A DNA stretch of 64,000 nt from an uncultured Ruminococcus sp. (GTDB taxonomy: Bacteria; Bacillota; Clostridia; Oscillospirales; Ruminococcaceae). The notes below the pieces were generated by a model. That model ran no database searches. It was not told where the DNA came from and worked only from the letters and a program-made list of their open reading frames with translations. The translations under genes and the position numbers were made by a program. Below are positions 8,662-16,582 of this stretch, piece by piece. Position 1 is the first letter of the stretch. Each line of letters starts with the position of its first letter. The stretch lies in the NCBI GenBank assembly GCA_945868475.1, contig CAMBLM010000002.1, positions 186,001-250,000 on the forward strand, written 5' to 3'.

Positions 8662-9443
8662 TTTTTACCGTAAAAGATATTCTTGACGAAATGGACAGTA
8701 TCGCACCGCTTTCCCTTATGCAAAAGGGCGACAACTCGGGGCTTCTGACGGGGCTGCCGAGCGACAGAGCAACCAAAGTTCTTGCCGCGCTCGACATCAC
8801 GAACGAGGTCGTTGAAGAAGCTATAGCCAAGGGCGCTGATGTTATTATCTCCCATCACCCCGTGATCTATCACCCTTTGTATGCACTTTCGGACGAAAAT
8901 CCTGCCTGCCGCGCGATGAAGCACGGCATCGCCTGCCTTTGCTTCCACTCGCCGCTTGACCTTGCAAGGGGCGGCATAAACGATATCATTTTCGATATGC
9001 TCAAAGAGCCGTTCGGACTTTGTGATTCGGAAGCTTATGTTGAGGAAGTCGGCGGAGGCTTCGGCTACGGACTTGTTTGCAGGCTTGAAAAAGCTGTTGA
9101 ACCGAAAAAAGCCGCAAAAATACTCAAAGACATCTTCAAATGCACGGCTGTGCGCTTCACAAGGGGAGGAAAGCCGATAGAAAAGCTTGCATTCTGCTCG
9201 GGCGGCGCAGGAAGTATGCTCCCCGATGCGCTGAAGCTCGGTGCGGATGCATACATCACGGGCGATGTCAAGCACGATCAGATGATAACGGCACTCAACA
9301 GCGGCGTTACACTCTTTGACTGCGGACATTTCCACACGGAAAACATCGTTATCCCATATCTTGCGAAGCGTTTTGCGGAGGATATTCCCGAACTGCCGTT
9401 TGAAATTGCAGAATATTCGGCTGACCCCTGTGACTATGTGTGA
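8658..9443 (+). CDS. Nif3-like dinuclear metal centre protein
   Basis: A 261-residue protein of the Nif3/YqfO/GTP cyclohydrolase I type 2 family. Metal-binding motifs are ISHHPVIYHPL near residue 62, FHSPLDLARGGIND near residue 97, and DCGHFHTE near residue 222. The central insertion present in longer Bacillus YqfO proteins is absent. The biochemical role is unsettled for the family. The start overlaps the stop of trmK. Confidence 0.92.
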   Translation: MIFTVKDILDEMDSIAPLSLMQKGDNSGLLTGLPSDRATKVLAALDITNEVVEEAIAKGADVIISHHPVIYHPLYALSDENPACRAMKHGIACLCFHSPLDLARGGINDIIFDMLKEPFGLCDSEAYVEEVGGGFGYGLVCRLEKAVEPKKAAKILKDIFKCTAVRFTRGGKPIEKLAFCSGGAGSMLPDALKLGADAYITGDVKHDQMITALNSGVTLFDCGHFHTENIVIPYLAKRFAEDIPELPFEIAEYSADPCDYV

Positions 9444-9468
9444 CTATGTTTTTCACGAAATAGGGAAT

Positions 9469-9500
9469 TTATTGAATTCCGAATGCGGAATTCGGAATTA
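9469..9500. repeat. AATTCCGAATT palindrome, left copy
   Basis: A short hairpin built from AATTCCGAA and TTCGGAATT. Related tandem copies of ATTCCGAATT lie at 9669-9704, on the other side of a strong terminator. Confidence 0.5.
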
Positions 9501-9578
9501 TTTTTGCCCCGTAAATACATATAAAATTATAGGGAGAAGGTTTTCTGTCCCGTGATGTAAAGAGTTACAATACAAACG

Positions 9579-9626
9579 AACAGACCTGTTTTCATTGGAA
9601 TTCCTTTGAAAACAGGTCTGTTTAGT
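9579..9626. terminator. Bidirectional terminator between nif3-like gene and ridA
   Basis: A perfect 16-bp stem, AACAGACCTGTTTTCA with TGAAAACAGGTCTGTT. It lies between convergent genes. The adjoining T-tracts are short on both sides. Confidence 0.75.
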
Positions 9627-9668
9627 AATTGTTTTCGGCATTTTTGTTGCAAACTAACGGAATACAGA

Positions 9669-9704
9669 TAATTCCGAATTCCGAATTCATAATTCCGAAT
9701 TAAT
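9669..9704. repeat. Tandem ATTCCGAATT repeats, right copy
   Basis: Three near-copies of ATTCCGAATT stand in tandem directly after the ridA stop codon. They match the palindrome at 9469-9500. Confidence 0.5.
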
Positions 9705-9705
9705 C

Positions 9706-10077
9706 TTAAAGTTCCGCAATGACCTCAACTTCAACCTTAACGCCCTTTGGGAGCTTTGCTACTTCCACGCAGGAACGTGCAGGCTTGTTGGTGAAATATT
9801 CGCCGTAAACTGCGTTGAATGCTGCGAAATCGTTGATATCATCGAGGAAGCACACTGTCTTTACAGCCTTTTCAAGTGAAGTGCCTGCTTCTGCGAGTAC
9901 AGCTTTGAGGTTCTCGCAGACCTGCTTTGTCTGTGCTTCGATGCCCTCTGCATCAACATTACCCGTTGCAGGGTCAATAGCGATCTGACCCGATGTGAAA
10001 ACGAGGTTCCCTACCTTTACAGCCTGAGAATAAGGACCGATAGCGTCGGGAGCATTTTTAGTATAAACTTTTTCCAT
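9706..10077 (-). CDS. ridA: RidA reactive imine deaminase
   Basis: A 123-residue protein of the YjgF/RidA family, full length. It starts MEKVYTKNAPDAIGPYSQAV, with GNLVFTSGQIAIDPATG and the catalytic-arginine motif ARSCVEVAKLP near residue 102. RidA hydrolyses the 2-aminoacrylate and 2-iminobutyrate released by PLP dehydratases. The gene lies 14 bp downstream of threonine deaminase on the same strand, so enzyme and detoxifier are co-expressed. GGAGGTAATCAC precedes the ATG. Confidence 0.95.
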   Translation of the reverse strand: MEKVYTKNAPDAIGPYSQAVKVGNLVFTSGQIAIDPATGNVDAEGIEAQTKQVCENLKAVLAEAGTSLEKAVKTVCFLDDINDFAAFNAVYGEYFTNKPARSCVEVAKLPKGVKVEVEVIAEL

Positions 10078-10091
10078 TGTGATTACCTCCG

Positions 10092-11294
10092 TTAATTATT
10101 TGTAAGCTTAAAGCCTGCGTCTACAAGCGCATTCTTTATCTCGTTGATGTGGTCGAAGTTTCTTGTTTCAAGAAGAATTCTGAGGTAGCAGCCGTTGATA
10201 TCCGAACCCTCGCTTGCACGCTCGTGATGGATAGAAATAACGTTGCCGCCCTTTTCTGCGATGATGTCGGAAACGCCCTTGAGCTGACCCGGCTTATCGA
10301 TAAGCTCGATGCAGAACTGTGCCGTTCTGCCCGATGTGAGAAGACCTCTCTTTATTACCTTTGAAAGGATAGTTACGTCAATGTTGCCGCCCGAAACGAG
10401 GCAGACAACGTTCTTGCCCTTGATGTCGGGGATCTTGTCGAACATAACTGCGGCTACAGGAACTGCGCCTGCGCCCTCGGAAATGAGCTTCTGCTGTTCG
10501 ATGAGTGCAAGGATAGCTGCTGCGATCTCATCATCGTTTACGGTAACTACCTTGTCAACATACTTGCTTACATAGCTGAATGTGTTTTCGCCCGGCTCTT
10601 TTACCTTGATGCCGTCTGCGATAGTCGAAACGCTGTCAAGGCACTCGATCTTGCCGTGTTCGAGCGACTGGAACATACTTGGCGCGCCCGTTGCCTGAAC
10701 GCCGTAGACCTTGATCTCGGGGCGGAGGTTCTTCAATGTGAATGCAACGCCTGAGATAAGTCCGCCGCCGCCGATAGGAACGACAACCGCATCGATATCA
10801 TCGAGCTGTTCGAGGAGTTCAAGCGCGATAGTACCCTGACCTGCGATAACATAATCGTCATCGAACGGGTGAATGAACGTATAGCCCTTTTCGTCACGCA
10901 GGCTGATAGCCTTTGCGTAAGCGTCGTCGTAAACGCCCTCGACAAGGCAGACCTCTGCGCCGTAGGAACGGGTAGCTTCGATCTTTGAGATAGGTGCAGA
11001 GTCTGGCAGGCAGATTATCGACTTGATGCCGTTCTTTGCTGCTGCGAGAGCAACGCCCTGAGCGTGGTTTCCTGCGCTGCAGGCAATAACGCCCTTTGCC
11101 TTTTCCTCATCGGAAAGCTGTGAAATTTTGTAGTAAGCACCTCTGACCTTGAATGAACCCGTAACCTGTAGGTTCTCGGTCTTGAGGTAAACGTTGCAGC
11201 CCGGTTTGAGCTTTGGCGCATAGATAAGATCAGTCTTGCGGACTACCTCTTTAAGCTTGTGTGAAGCCCTGTAAACACTGTCAAGCGTAAGCAT
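10092..11294 (-). CDS. ilvA: Threonine ammonia-lyase with ACT domain
   Basis: A 400-residue fold-type II PLP enzyme. The PLP lysine is in TGSFKVRGAYYK near residue 46, the phosphate-binding glycine loop is PIGGGGLISG near residue 172, and a single C-terminal ACT-like domain (QFCIELIDKPGQLKGVSD) spans about 325-400. It converts threonine to 2-oxobutyrate and ammonia. The one-ACT length fits the TdcB/short IlvA form. The ATG at 11294 follows AAGGAGAGATATAAT; an upstream in-frame ATG would lie inside the T-box terminator. The T-box leader implies amino-acid starvation control, and the coupling to ridA supports a biosynthetic or balancing role. Confidence 0.93.
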   Translation of the reverse strand: MLTLDSVYRASHKLKEVVRKTDLIYAPKLKPGCNVYLKTENLQVTGSFKVRGAYYKISQLSDEEKAKGVIACSAGNHAQGVALAAAKNGIKSIICLPDSAPISKIEATRSYGAEVCLVEGVYDDAYAKAISLRDEKGYTFIHPFDDDYVIAGQGTIALELLEQLDDIDAVVVPIGGGGLISGVAFTLKNLRPEIKVYGVQATGAPSMFQSLEHGKIECLDSVSTIADGIKVKEPGENTFSYVSKYVDKVVTVNDDEIAAAILALIEQQKLISEGAGAVPVAAVMFDKIPDIKGKNVVCLVSGGNIDVTILSKVIKRGLLTSGRTAQFCIELIDKPGQLKGVSDIIAEKGGNVISIHHERASEGSDINGCYLRILLETRNFDHINEIKNALVDAGFKLTNN

Positions 11295-11327
11295 ATTATA
11301 TCTCTCCTTAAAATGTAATATAAATAG

Positions 11328-11370
11328 TATAAAAAAAGCTCCCACCCCGTCAAGAGGTGAAAGCATAAGC
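11328..11370 (-). terminator. T-box leader terminator
   Basis: On the minus strand GCTTTCACCTC pairs with GGGGTGGGAGC over 11 bp, followed directly by TTTTTTT. It competes with the antiterminator at 11374-11388. Confidence 0.85.
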
Positions 11371-11373
11371 TGA

Positions 11374-11580
11374 CACGGTACCACTCTTGTTGCCGCGAAA
11401 AAATAACGCAGCCACTCGCATCTCTGTAACGGGAGAACCCGTCAGAACCTTGGCGAAAAAGCTTCAGCTCTGCCGCTCGGAGGTGATATGGATACGGTCT
11501 TTTTCAAGCGGCTTTCACCAAAATACCGCCTCTCTGAATGAAACCGAGCCGTTCCCGTCCCCGTCAACGCATTTTCCATT
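11374..11580 (-). promoter_or_regulatory. T-box leader controlling ilvA-ridA
   Basis: Read on the minus strand, the leader has the T-box core AAGAGTGGTACCGTG (11388-11374), the signature of the antiterminator that binds the tRNA acceptor end. Stem I includes GACGGGGACGGGAACGG, AGAGAGGCGG and GGTGAAAGCCGC. The 3' side of stem I reads GTATCCATATCACCTCCGAG. The most likely specifier is the isoleucine codon ATC (followed by A, as usual), with the threonine codon ACC as an alternative. The leader ends in the attenuator at 11328-11370. Confidence 0.88.
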
Positions 11581-11776
11581 TATCTAACAATTTTATTATA
11601 AACCCGCTTTATTTATTTGTCAAGAATAATTTATTAATTTTAATTGACCTTTTAAGAAAAAAGTTTGACTGCAAAACTTTTTCCTTTATACTATTTAAAC
11701 ATATTTTCGCATGATGAAAACGATTTTATTATACTAAATTACATATTTAACGTTTTTGAAGCCATAAAGACGCTAA

Positions 11777-11876
11777 TACTAAACACCAAAAAAACTATAG
11801 ACAAAAAATCTGCGCAAAAACCATATATCAGAGTTTTTGCTTGATTTTTTGTATAGTTTTAAATTGGTGTTAAGTA
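11777..11876. repeat. Type-A MITE-like element (100 bp)
   Basis: The ends are TACTAAACACCAAA and TTGGTGTTAAGTA, flanked on both sides by TAA (11774-11776 and 11877-11879). Its internal arms carry CAAAAAATC and GATTTTTTG. It is in opposite internal orientation to the copy at 4553. The remaining bases between the T-box and 11935 show no gene. Confidence 0.85.
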
Positions 11877-11934
11877 TAAATTTGTTGAAACATCACATAT
11901 TTTTGAACTTGGCGTAAAATATTTTATTTACCTG

Positions 11935-11963
11935 TTGAAAAAATATAGCTTCTGTGCTATAAT
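11935..11963 (+). promoter_or_regulatory. Promoter of the P-loop kinase gene
   Basis: TTGAAA and a perfect TATAAT with a 17-bp spacer, about 59 bp before the start codon. Confidence 0.75.
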
Positions 11964-12021
11964 TAAAAATAATGTGACCGAGAAAAGACGGTCTATATGG
12001 ATATGGAAAGGATGAAAAAGT

Positions 12022-12603
12022 TTGAAAGAACTTATTCTTGTAACATCACCACCGGCTTGCGGAAAAACCTATATCTCTAAAGAACTTGCAAAGAACCTCA
12101 AAAATGTGGTTTACCTCGATAAGGATACTCTGATCGTACTTTCAAAGCAGATCTTCGTTGTAGCAAATCAGGAATACAACAGAAGCTCCGATTTCTTTGA
12201 AAAGTATATCCGTGATTATGAGTATTATGCAGTCCTCGACCTCGCATTTGAGGCTCTCGACTATGCTAACATCGTTCTTATCAATGCTCCGTTCACAAGA
12301 GAGATCCGCGACCAGAAATATATCGATGACCTCAAGGCTCGCCTTGCGGAAAAGGGCGCAGTTCTGAAAGTTATCTGGGTAGAAACAGACCCCGAGGTCT
12401 GCCACCAGCGTATGATCGACAGAGGAAGCGACCGTGATACATGGAAGCTTGAACACTGGGACGAATATATCGCAGGCGTAAACTTCGATATTCCCGAAAC
12501 GATCGGCGCAGCAAACGACGGCACTCTCCTCATCTTCAAGAATTCCTCCAAGGAAGAATTCGATCAGTCGATGAAAGAGATCACCGCTGAACTTCTCAAG
12601 TAA
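12022..12603 (+). CDS. Zeta-toxin/AAA-type P-loop kinase-like protein
   Basis: A 193-residue P-loop protein. The Walker A motif is SPPACGKTYIS at residues 9-19, LDKDTL follows, and VLINAPF and KVIWVETDPEVCHQRMIDRG give the kinase-like core and arginine lid. It resembles small ATP-dependent kinases of the gluconate-kinase/zeta-toxin type; the substrate cannot be told. It starts with TTG at 12022, about 9 nt after GGAAAGGA; the nearby ATG at 12012 is out of frame. It has its own promoter and terminator and no antitoxin neighbour, so a toxin role is unlikely. Confidence 0.75.
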   Translation: MKELILVTSPPACGKTYISKELAKNLKNVVYLDKDTLIVLSKQIFVVANQEYNRSSDFFEKYIRDYEYYAVLDLAFEALDYANIVLINAPFTREIRDQKYIDDLKARLAEKGAVLKVIWVETDPEVCHQRMIDRGSDRDTWKLEHWDEYIAGVNFDIPETIGAANDGTLLIFKNSSKEEFDQSMKEITAELLK

Positions 12604-12610
12604 AAACAAG

Positions 12611-12643
12611 ACCGCATCTGAAAAATCCGGGTGCGGTTTTTTA
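12611..12643 (+). terminator. Terminator of the P-loop kinase gene
   Basis: ACCGCATC pairs with GGTGCGGT, followed by TTTTTATT. Confidence 0.8.
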
Positions 12644-12653
12644 TTGCAAAGCA

Positions 12654-12691
12654 ACGAGCCAAGCAGAACTTATGCAGTCTGCTTGGCTCGT
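12654..12691. terminator. Hairpin at the 3' end of the GH3 gene
   Basis: A perfect 14-bp stem ACGAGCCAAGCAGA with TCTGCTTGGCTCGT lies 5 bp beyond the GH3 stop codon. The T-tract on the minus strand is weak. Confidence 0.6.
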
Positions 12692-12696
12692 CTAAT

Positions 12697-14778
12697 TTAT
12701 AAATCTATCTCTGTGGATACGCATTTCTTTCCCGTAAGCTTGCAGCTGAGTTCATCGGGCTGTGATGTTCCTGCATAAAGCGTGAAATGCGAGCCGAATA
12801 CTTTTCTTTCGCCGCTTTCGCTCACCGTGGTGAAAGCCTTTTCGGGAACGGGTATCTCAAATGTTCTGCTCTCCCCTTTTCCGAGGCGAACACGCTCAAA
12901 GCCGCAGAGCGAGTGGTTCGGTACTGCATTTTCGTCATAAGCCTTGATGTAAAGCTGGATAACATCATCGCACTCCGAGCCGCTGTTTTCGGCGGTGACG
13001 AACGCTGTTCCGTTCTTGTATTCAAGCTTCGTGCAGATGATATTTCCGTAGGAAAGTCCGTAGCCGAACGGGTAGAGGACGTTATTTTCGGCGTAGCGGT
13101 AAGTCCTGTTTTTCATCGAGTAGTCGCAGAAATCGGGAAGCTTTTCCGCACTTTCGTAAAATGTAACGGGAAGCTTTCCCGAGGGTGATATTTCGCCGAA
13201 AATAAGCTTGCGCAGAGCCGTACCGCCCTCCGAGCCGCTGTACCATGCCTGAATTATTGCGTCGGGTTCAAATCCGAGGTTTATTGCGCTGCCCGAAGCA
13301 CAGACCACAATGACGGGTTTGCCCGTTGCCATAATTTTTTCTGCTAAAATACGCTGGCTTTCGGGGAGAAAAAGATCCTTTTTATCGCCCGAGGAAAATT
13401 CGTTGCCTGCATCGCCCTCCTCACCCTCGATAAAGGGGTCAAGTCCAAGGCAAAGCACTGCAACGTCCGCACACTCTGCCGCTGCGACCGCTTCGGCAAG
13501 CTTATCATTCGCCTGTGCAAGGTTGGAAGTTCTGTCTTTGTAGAGGTGACAGCCCTCGGCATAGAGAACTCTTCCGCCGAAGTCCATACCGTCAAGGAAA
13601 GTCACATATTTATCGGCTGTACCGTTGTAATTTCCCTCGAGGGCGGCTTTGTTCACGGCGTTAGGGCCTATGACTGCGATAGTTTTTACCTTGTTTTTAT
13701 CGAGCGGAAGAAGTCCGTTGTTTTTGAGTAGGACCATCGATTTTTCGGCACATTCGAGGACGTATTTCTTATGCTCTTCGCAGCTGACGGTTTCAAACGG
13801 GATATCGTCATACTCGGTCTTTTCGTCAAACATTCCGAGCCTTACTCTTGTTCGCATAAGGTGAATACACGCTTTGCGGATATCTTCTTTTGTGATAAGT
13901 CCCTCATCAAGAGCCGCCAAAAGGTTTGCATAAGTACAGCCGCAGTTGAGGTCGCAGCCGTTTTTGATTGCGAGAGCCGCAGATTCAACGGCGTTTCGTG
14001 TGACTTTGTGATGCTCGTGAAAGTCCCTTATCGCCCAGCAGTCGGAAACGAAATAGCCGTCAAATCCCCATTCCGCAAGCTTTTTCTGCAATGTGGGACT
14101 TGCGCAGGAGGGTTCGCCGTTCACACGGTTGTATGCGCCCATAACACCCTCGGCCTTTGCGTCCTTTACGAGTGCTTCAAACGCAGGAAGATAGGTTTCC
14201 TCGAGGTCTTTCGGCGAAGCCTTCGCATCGAATTCGTGGCGGAGATTTTCAGGACCGCTGTGGACAGCGAAATGCTTCGCGCAGGCTGCTGCTTTAAGGC
14301 GTTTTCCGCTTCCCTGCAAGCCGTTGACGTAGGATTTTCCAAGCTCTGCGGTGAGGAACGGGTCTTCGCCGTAGGTTTCCTGTCCCCTGCCCCACCTTGG
14401 GTCACGGAAGATATTGATATTCGGCGACCAGAGCGTCAGACCCTTGTAAATATCTGTATCGCCGTGCTTTTGGTAGGCGTTGTACTTTGCTCTTGCCTCT
14501 GTCGCTGTTATCTCGGCGACTTTTTTAACGAGCGGACGGTCAAACATTGCGGCGAGTGCTATAGCCTGCGGAAAGACGGACGCTGTTCCCGAACGAGCAA
14601 GGCCGTGCAGACCCTCGTTCCACCAGTTATAGGACGGTATGCCGAGCTTTTTTACGGACGGCGCATCATAGCGGAGCTGCGAGACCTGCTCATCGGTCGT
14701 CATTTCATCGGTTATTGCCGCTGCGATTTCCTCATCGGAACAGCCGCTCATTTTCTTTGCTATTTCTTTTGCGGTCAT
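12697..14778 (-). CDS. GH3 beta-glycosidase (xylosidase/glucosidase type)
   Basis: A 693-residue GH3 enzyme in the common domain order: TIM barrel, then alpha/beta sandwich, then a fibronectin-like C-terminal domain. YNWWNEGLHG near residue 50 and KHFAVHSGPENLRH near residue 168 are typical of beta-xylosidase-like members. The nucleophile is the Asp of VSDCWAI near residue 246. There is no signal peptide, so it acts in the cytoplasm on imported oligosaccharides. Substrate is inferred from motifs only. AAAGGAGAATTTTT precedes the ATG. It is monocistronic and lacks close sequence resemblance to the second GH3 enzyme at 16583. Confidence 0.9.
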   Translation of the reverse strand: MTAKEIAKKMSGCSDEEIAAAITDEMTTDEQVSQLRYDAPSVKKLGIPSYNWWNEGLHGLARSGTASVFPQAIALAAMFDRPLVKKVAEITATEARAKYNAYQKHGDTDIYKGLTLWSPNINIFRDPRWGRGQETYGEDPFLTAELGKSYVNGLQGSGKRLKAAACAKHFAVHSGPENLRHEFDAKASPKDLEETYLPAFEALVKDAKAEGVMGAYNRVNGEPSCASPTLQKKLAEWGFDGYFVSDCWAIRDFHEHHKVTRNAVESAALAIKNGCDLNCGCTYANLLAALDEGLITKEDIRKACIHLMRTRVRLGMFDEKTEYDDIPFETVSCEEHKKYVLECAEKSMVLLKNNGLLPLDKNKVKTIAVIGPNAVNKAALEGNYNGTADKYVTFLDGMDFGGRVLYAEGCHLYKDRTSNLAQANDKLAEAVAAAECADVAVLCLGLDPFIEGEEGDAGNEFSSGDKKDLFLPESQRILAEKIMATGKPVIVVCASGSAINLGFEPDAIIQAWYSGSEGGTALRKLIFGEISPSGKLPVTFYESAEKLPDFCDYSMKNRTYRYAENNVLYPFGYGLSYGNIICTKLEYKNGTAFVTAENSGSECDDVIQLYIKAYDENAVPNHSLCGFERVRLGKGESRTFEIPVPEKAFTTVSESGERKVFGSHFTLYAGTSQPDELSCKLTGKKCVSTEIDL

Positions 14779-14962
14779 AAAAATTCTCCTTTGGTAAATT
14801 TTTGGTATTTAAATTATTGATATATCATTGAAGCGGAGGTGACCCATTCCGCCCTTTTAGATGGTGTTGGTGACTGCGGACGGGAAATGGTGACTTTAAA
14901 TACATTGTATAAAATGTTCTTCTGTGCCTGTTAAAAGACTGTGTGATGTTTTCCAAAATAAA

Positions 14963-14991
14963 TTGACTTTTTTTCTGCCGAATGATATAAT
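14963..14991 (+). promoter_or_regulatory. Promoter of the DUF5662 gene
   Basis: TTGACT and TATAAT with a 17-bp spacer, about 35 bp before the start codon. Confidence 0.75.
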
Positions 14992-15025
14992 AAAAGTATA
15001 AATTACAAGGCGGTGCTGAACTATT

Positions 15026-15604
15026 ATGAAAAATCCGAACAGACTGAAGCTTTCAAATATCATCAAGCATATAAAAACCGTTACAAGACACCGTGCGCTC
15101 GTTTGCAGACACTGTTTCAAGGCAGGAATTTATCTTCAGGGACTCACGCACGATCTTTCCAAATTTTCACCCGAGGAATTCTGGATAAGCTGCCGAATGT
15201 ATCAAGGCACACGCAGTCCGAACGAAGCCGAGCGCGAGCTGAAAGGCTACAGCAGTGCATGGATACATCACAAGGGAGTGAACAAGCACCACTTTGAGCA
15301 TTGGACGGACTACAACCCTGTCACCAAAAAGGTCGAACCCGTAAAAATGCCGATAGAATACGTTATCGAGATGTTCTGCGACCGTATTGCGGCGAGCAAA
15401 GTCTATATGGGCAAGAATTACAATGACAATTCACCGCTCGAATACTTTGAACGAGCAAAAGGCAGAAGAATTATCCACCCCGAAACCTCCGACCTGCTCG
15501 AAAAGCTTCTTATAATGCTTGCCGAGAATGGCGAGGACTACACTTTCGCATACATTCGCCGTCACATGAAAAATTTAAAGCGTTTATACAGAAAAAAGAA
15601 GTAA
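15026..15604 (+). CDS. DUF5662 family protein
   Basis: A 192-residue soluble protein with the pattern LQGLTHDLSKFSPEEF near residues 38-53 and AWIHHKGVNKHHFEHWTD near 79-96. The dense histidines and aspartates suggest a metal-binding, HD-like helical fold, but no function is established for the family. It has its own promoter and a shared terminator, so nothing in the context narrows its role. Confidence 0.75.
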   Translation: MKNPNRLKLSNIIKHIKTVTRHRALVCRHCFKAGIYLQGLTHDLSKFSPEEFWISCRMYQGTRSPNEAERELKGYSSAWIHHKGVNKHHFEHWTDYNPVTKKVEPVKMPIEYVIEMFCDRIAASKVYMGKNYNDNSPLEYFERAKGRRIIHPETSDLLEKLLIMLAENGEDYTFAYIRRHMKNLKRLYRKKK

Positions 15605-15610
15605 TACTCA

Positions 15611-15650
15611 AAGTCAGGTTCGCACAAAGCGGACTTGACTTTTTTATTTT
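15611..15650. terminator. Bidirectional terminator
   Basis: AAGTCAGGTTCGC pairs with GCGGACTTGACTT and is followed by T6. It lies between the convergent DUF5662 and transglycosylase genes and overlaps the 3' end of the latter. Confidence 0.8.
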
Positions 15651-16354
15651 TCGGCAAGGACTTCGTTATACTCGCTCTCGGTGATGCTTCCTGCGGAGAG
15701 CATAGCTTTAAGAACTTCTTCGCCCCTCTTTTCGACTTCATCGGGAGCAAACTGCACCGAATATTTCGACGGTGCGTTCGGTATTCCTGCAAGTTCCGCA
15801 CACTCAAAGCAAGTAAGTTCGGACGGCTTTTTCCCGAAAAGTCCCTCGGCGGCTGCGCCTATGCCGTGATAGCCGTCACCGAAGTAGATGCTGTTGACGT
15901 AAAGTTCCAGGATATCACTCTTGGAAAACTCACGTTCAAGTGCGAACGCTGCGAATATCTCAGCCGCCTTTCGGTCAACTGTCTTTTCCTGCGTAAAAAG
16001 CTCATTCTTGGCAAGCTGCTGGGTTATCGTGCTGCCGCCTTGAACGGGTGCGCCTGCTTTTACGTCGGCGATAAGCGCGCGAAGCATCGATGTGACCTTT
16101 ATTCCGCCATGCTTATAGAAGTCCCTGTCCTCTATCGCGACTACGGCTTTAAGGTAGAAGTCGGGCAATTCCTCTGTCGGGGTGAAGAGTGGTTCGCTGC
16201 GTATCTCACCTGCGACCGCGGAAAGCGATTTATATTCGGTTCGGGTCTTATACAGCATAAAGCCGCGCACACCGACAATACCGAGCAGTATGAGCATTAT
16301 CACTGCGGCGAGTATTATCAGGTTCATTAAAATATTGAGCAATCGTTTTATCAT
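15644..16354 (-). CDS. Monofunctional peptidoglycan glycosyltransferase (GT51)
   Basis: A 236-residue protein with one N-terminal membrane helix (about residues 8-30) and a single GT51 domain. The catalytic motif AIEDRDFYKHGG lies near residue 72, GGSTITQQLAKN near 108, and LYVNSIYFG near 154. It polymerises lipid II into glycan strands outside the membrane. No transpeptidase domain follows, so it is an MtgA-like form and not a class A PBP. The ATG at 16354 is chosen because AAAGGA lies 7 nt upstream; an ATG 15 bp earlier has none. Confidence 0.9.
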   Translation of the reverse strand: MIKRLLNILMNLIILAAVIMLILLGIVGVRGFMLYKTRTEYKSLSAVAGEIRSEPLFTPTEELPDFYLKAVVAIEDRDFYKHGGIKVTSMLRALIADVKAGAPVQGGSTITQQLAKNELFTQEKTVDRKAAEIFAAFALEREFSKSDILELYVNSIYFGDGYHGIGAAAEGLFGKKPSELTCFECAELAGIPNAPSKYSVQFAPDEVEKRGEEVLKAMLSAGSITESEYNEVLAEK

Positions 16355-16485
16355 AGCCTGTCCTTTCATTATGTCGGGGAGATAAATCCTTTAGTTAAAT
16401 TTAACACAAAAAACTGCAAATTACAATAGGTTTTGCGGTTAAAATTCAGTTACAATTTTATGTGCGGAAATTCACAAAAAACCGA

Positions 16486-16514
16486 TTGACATTTTGGCTC
16501 TTATTTGATAGAAT
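16486..16514 (+). promoter_or_regulatory. Promoter of the domain-swapped GH3 gene
   Basis: Consensus TTGACA and TAGAAT are separated by 17 bp; the leader is about 60 nt. Confidence 0.75.
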
Positions 16515-16582
16515 ATGCTCAATATCAGAGATTTTTACAAAGCATGAAAATTCTATATTTTAAACAACGGAGGTTACAACCT

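Noticed and set aside
8418..9335. A 305-codon minus-strand frame opposite trmK and the nif3-like gene
   Set aside because: Spans the junction of two real genes on the other strand and shows no motif.
12022..12603. Zeta toxin with antitoxin
   Set aside because: The fold is kinase-like, but no epsilon-type antitoxin is adjacent and the gene has its own promoter and terminator.
13771..14820. A 349-codon plus-strand frame opposite the first GH3 gene
   Set aside because: Shadow of the GH3 coding strand; composition biased to Cys, Phe and Arg, and no start signal.
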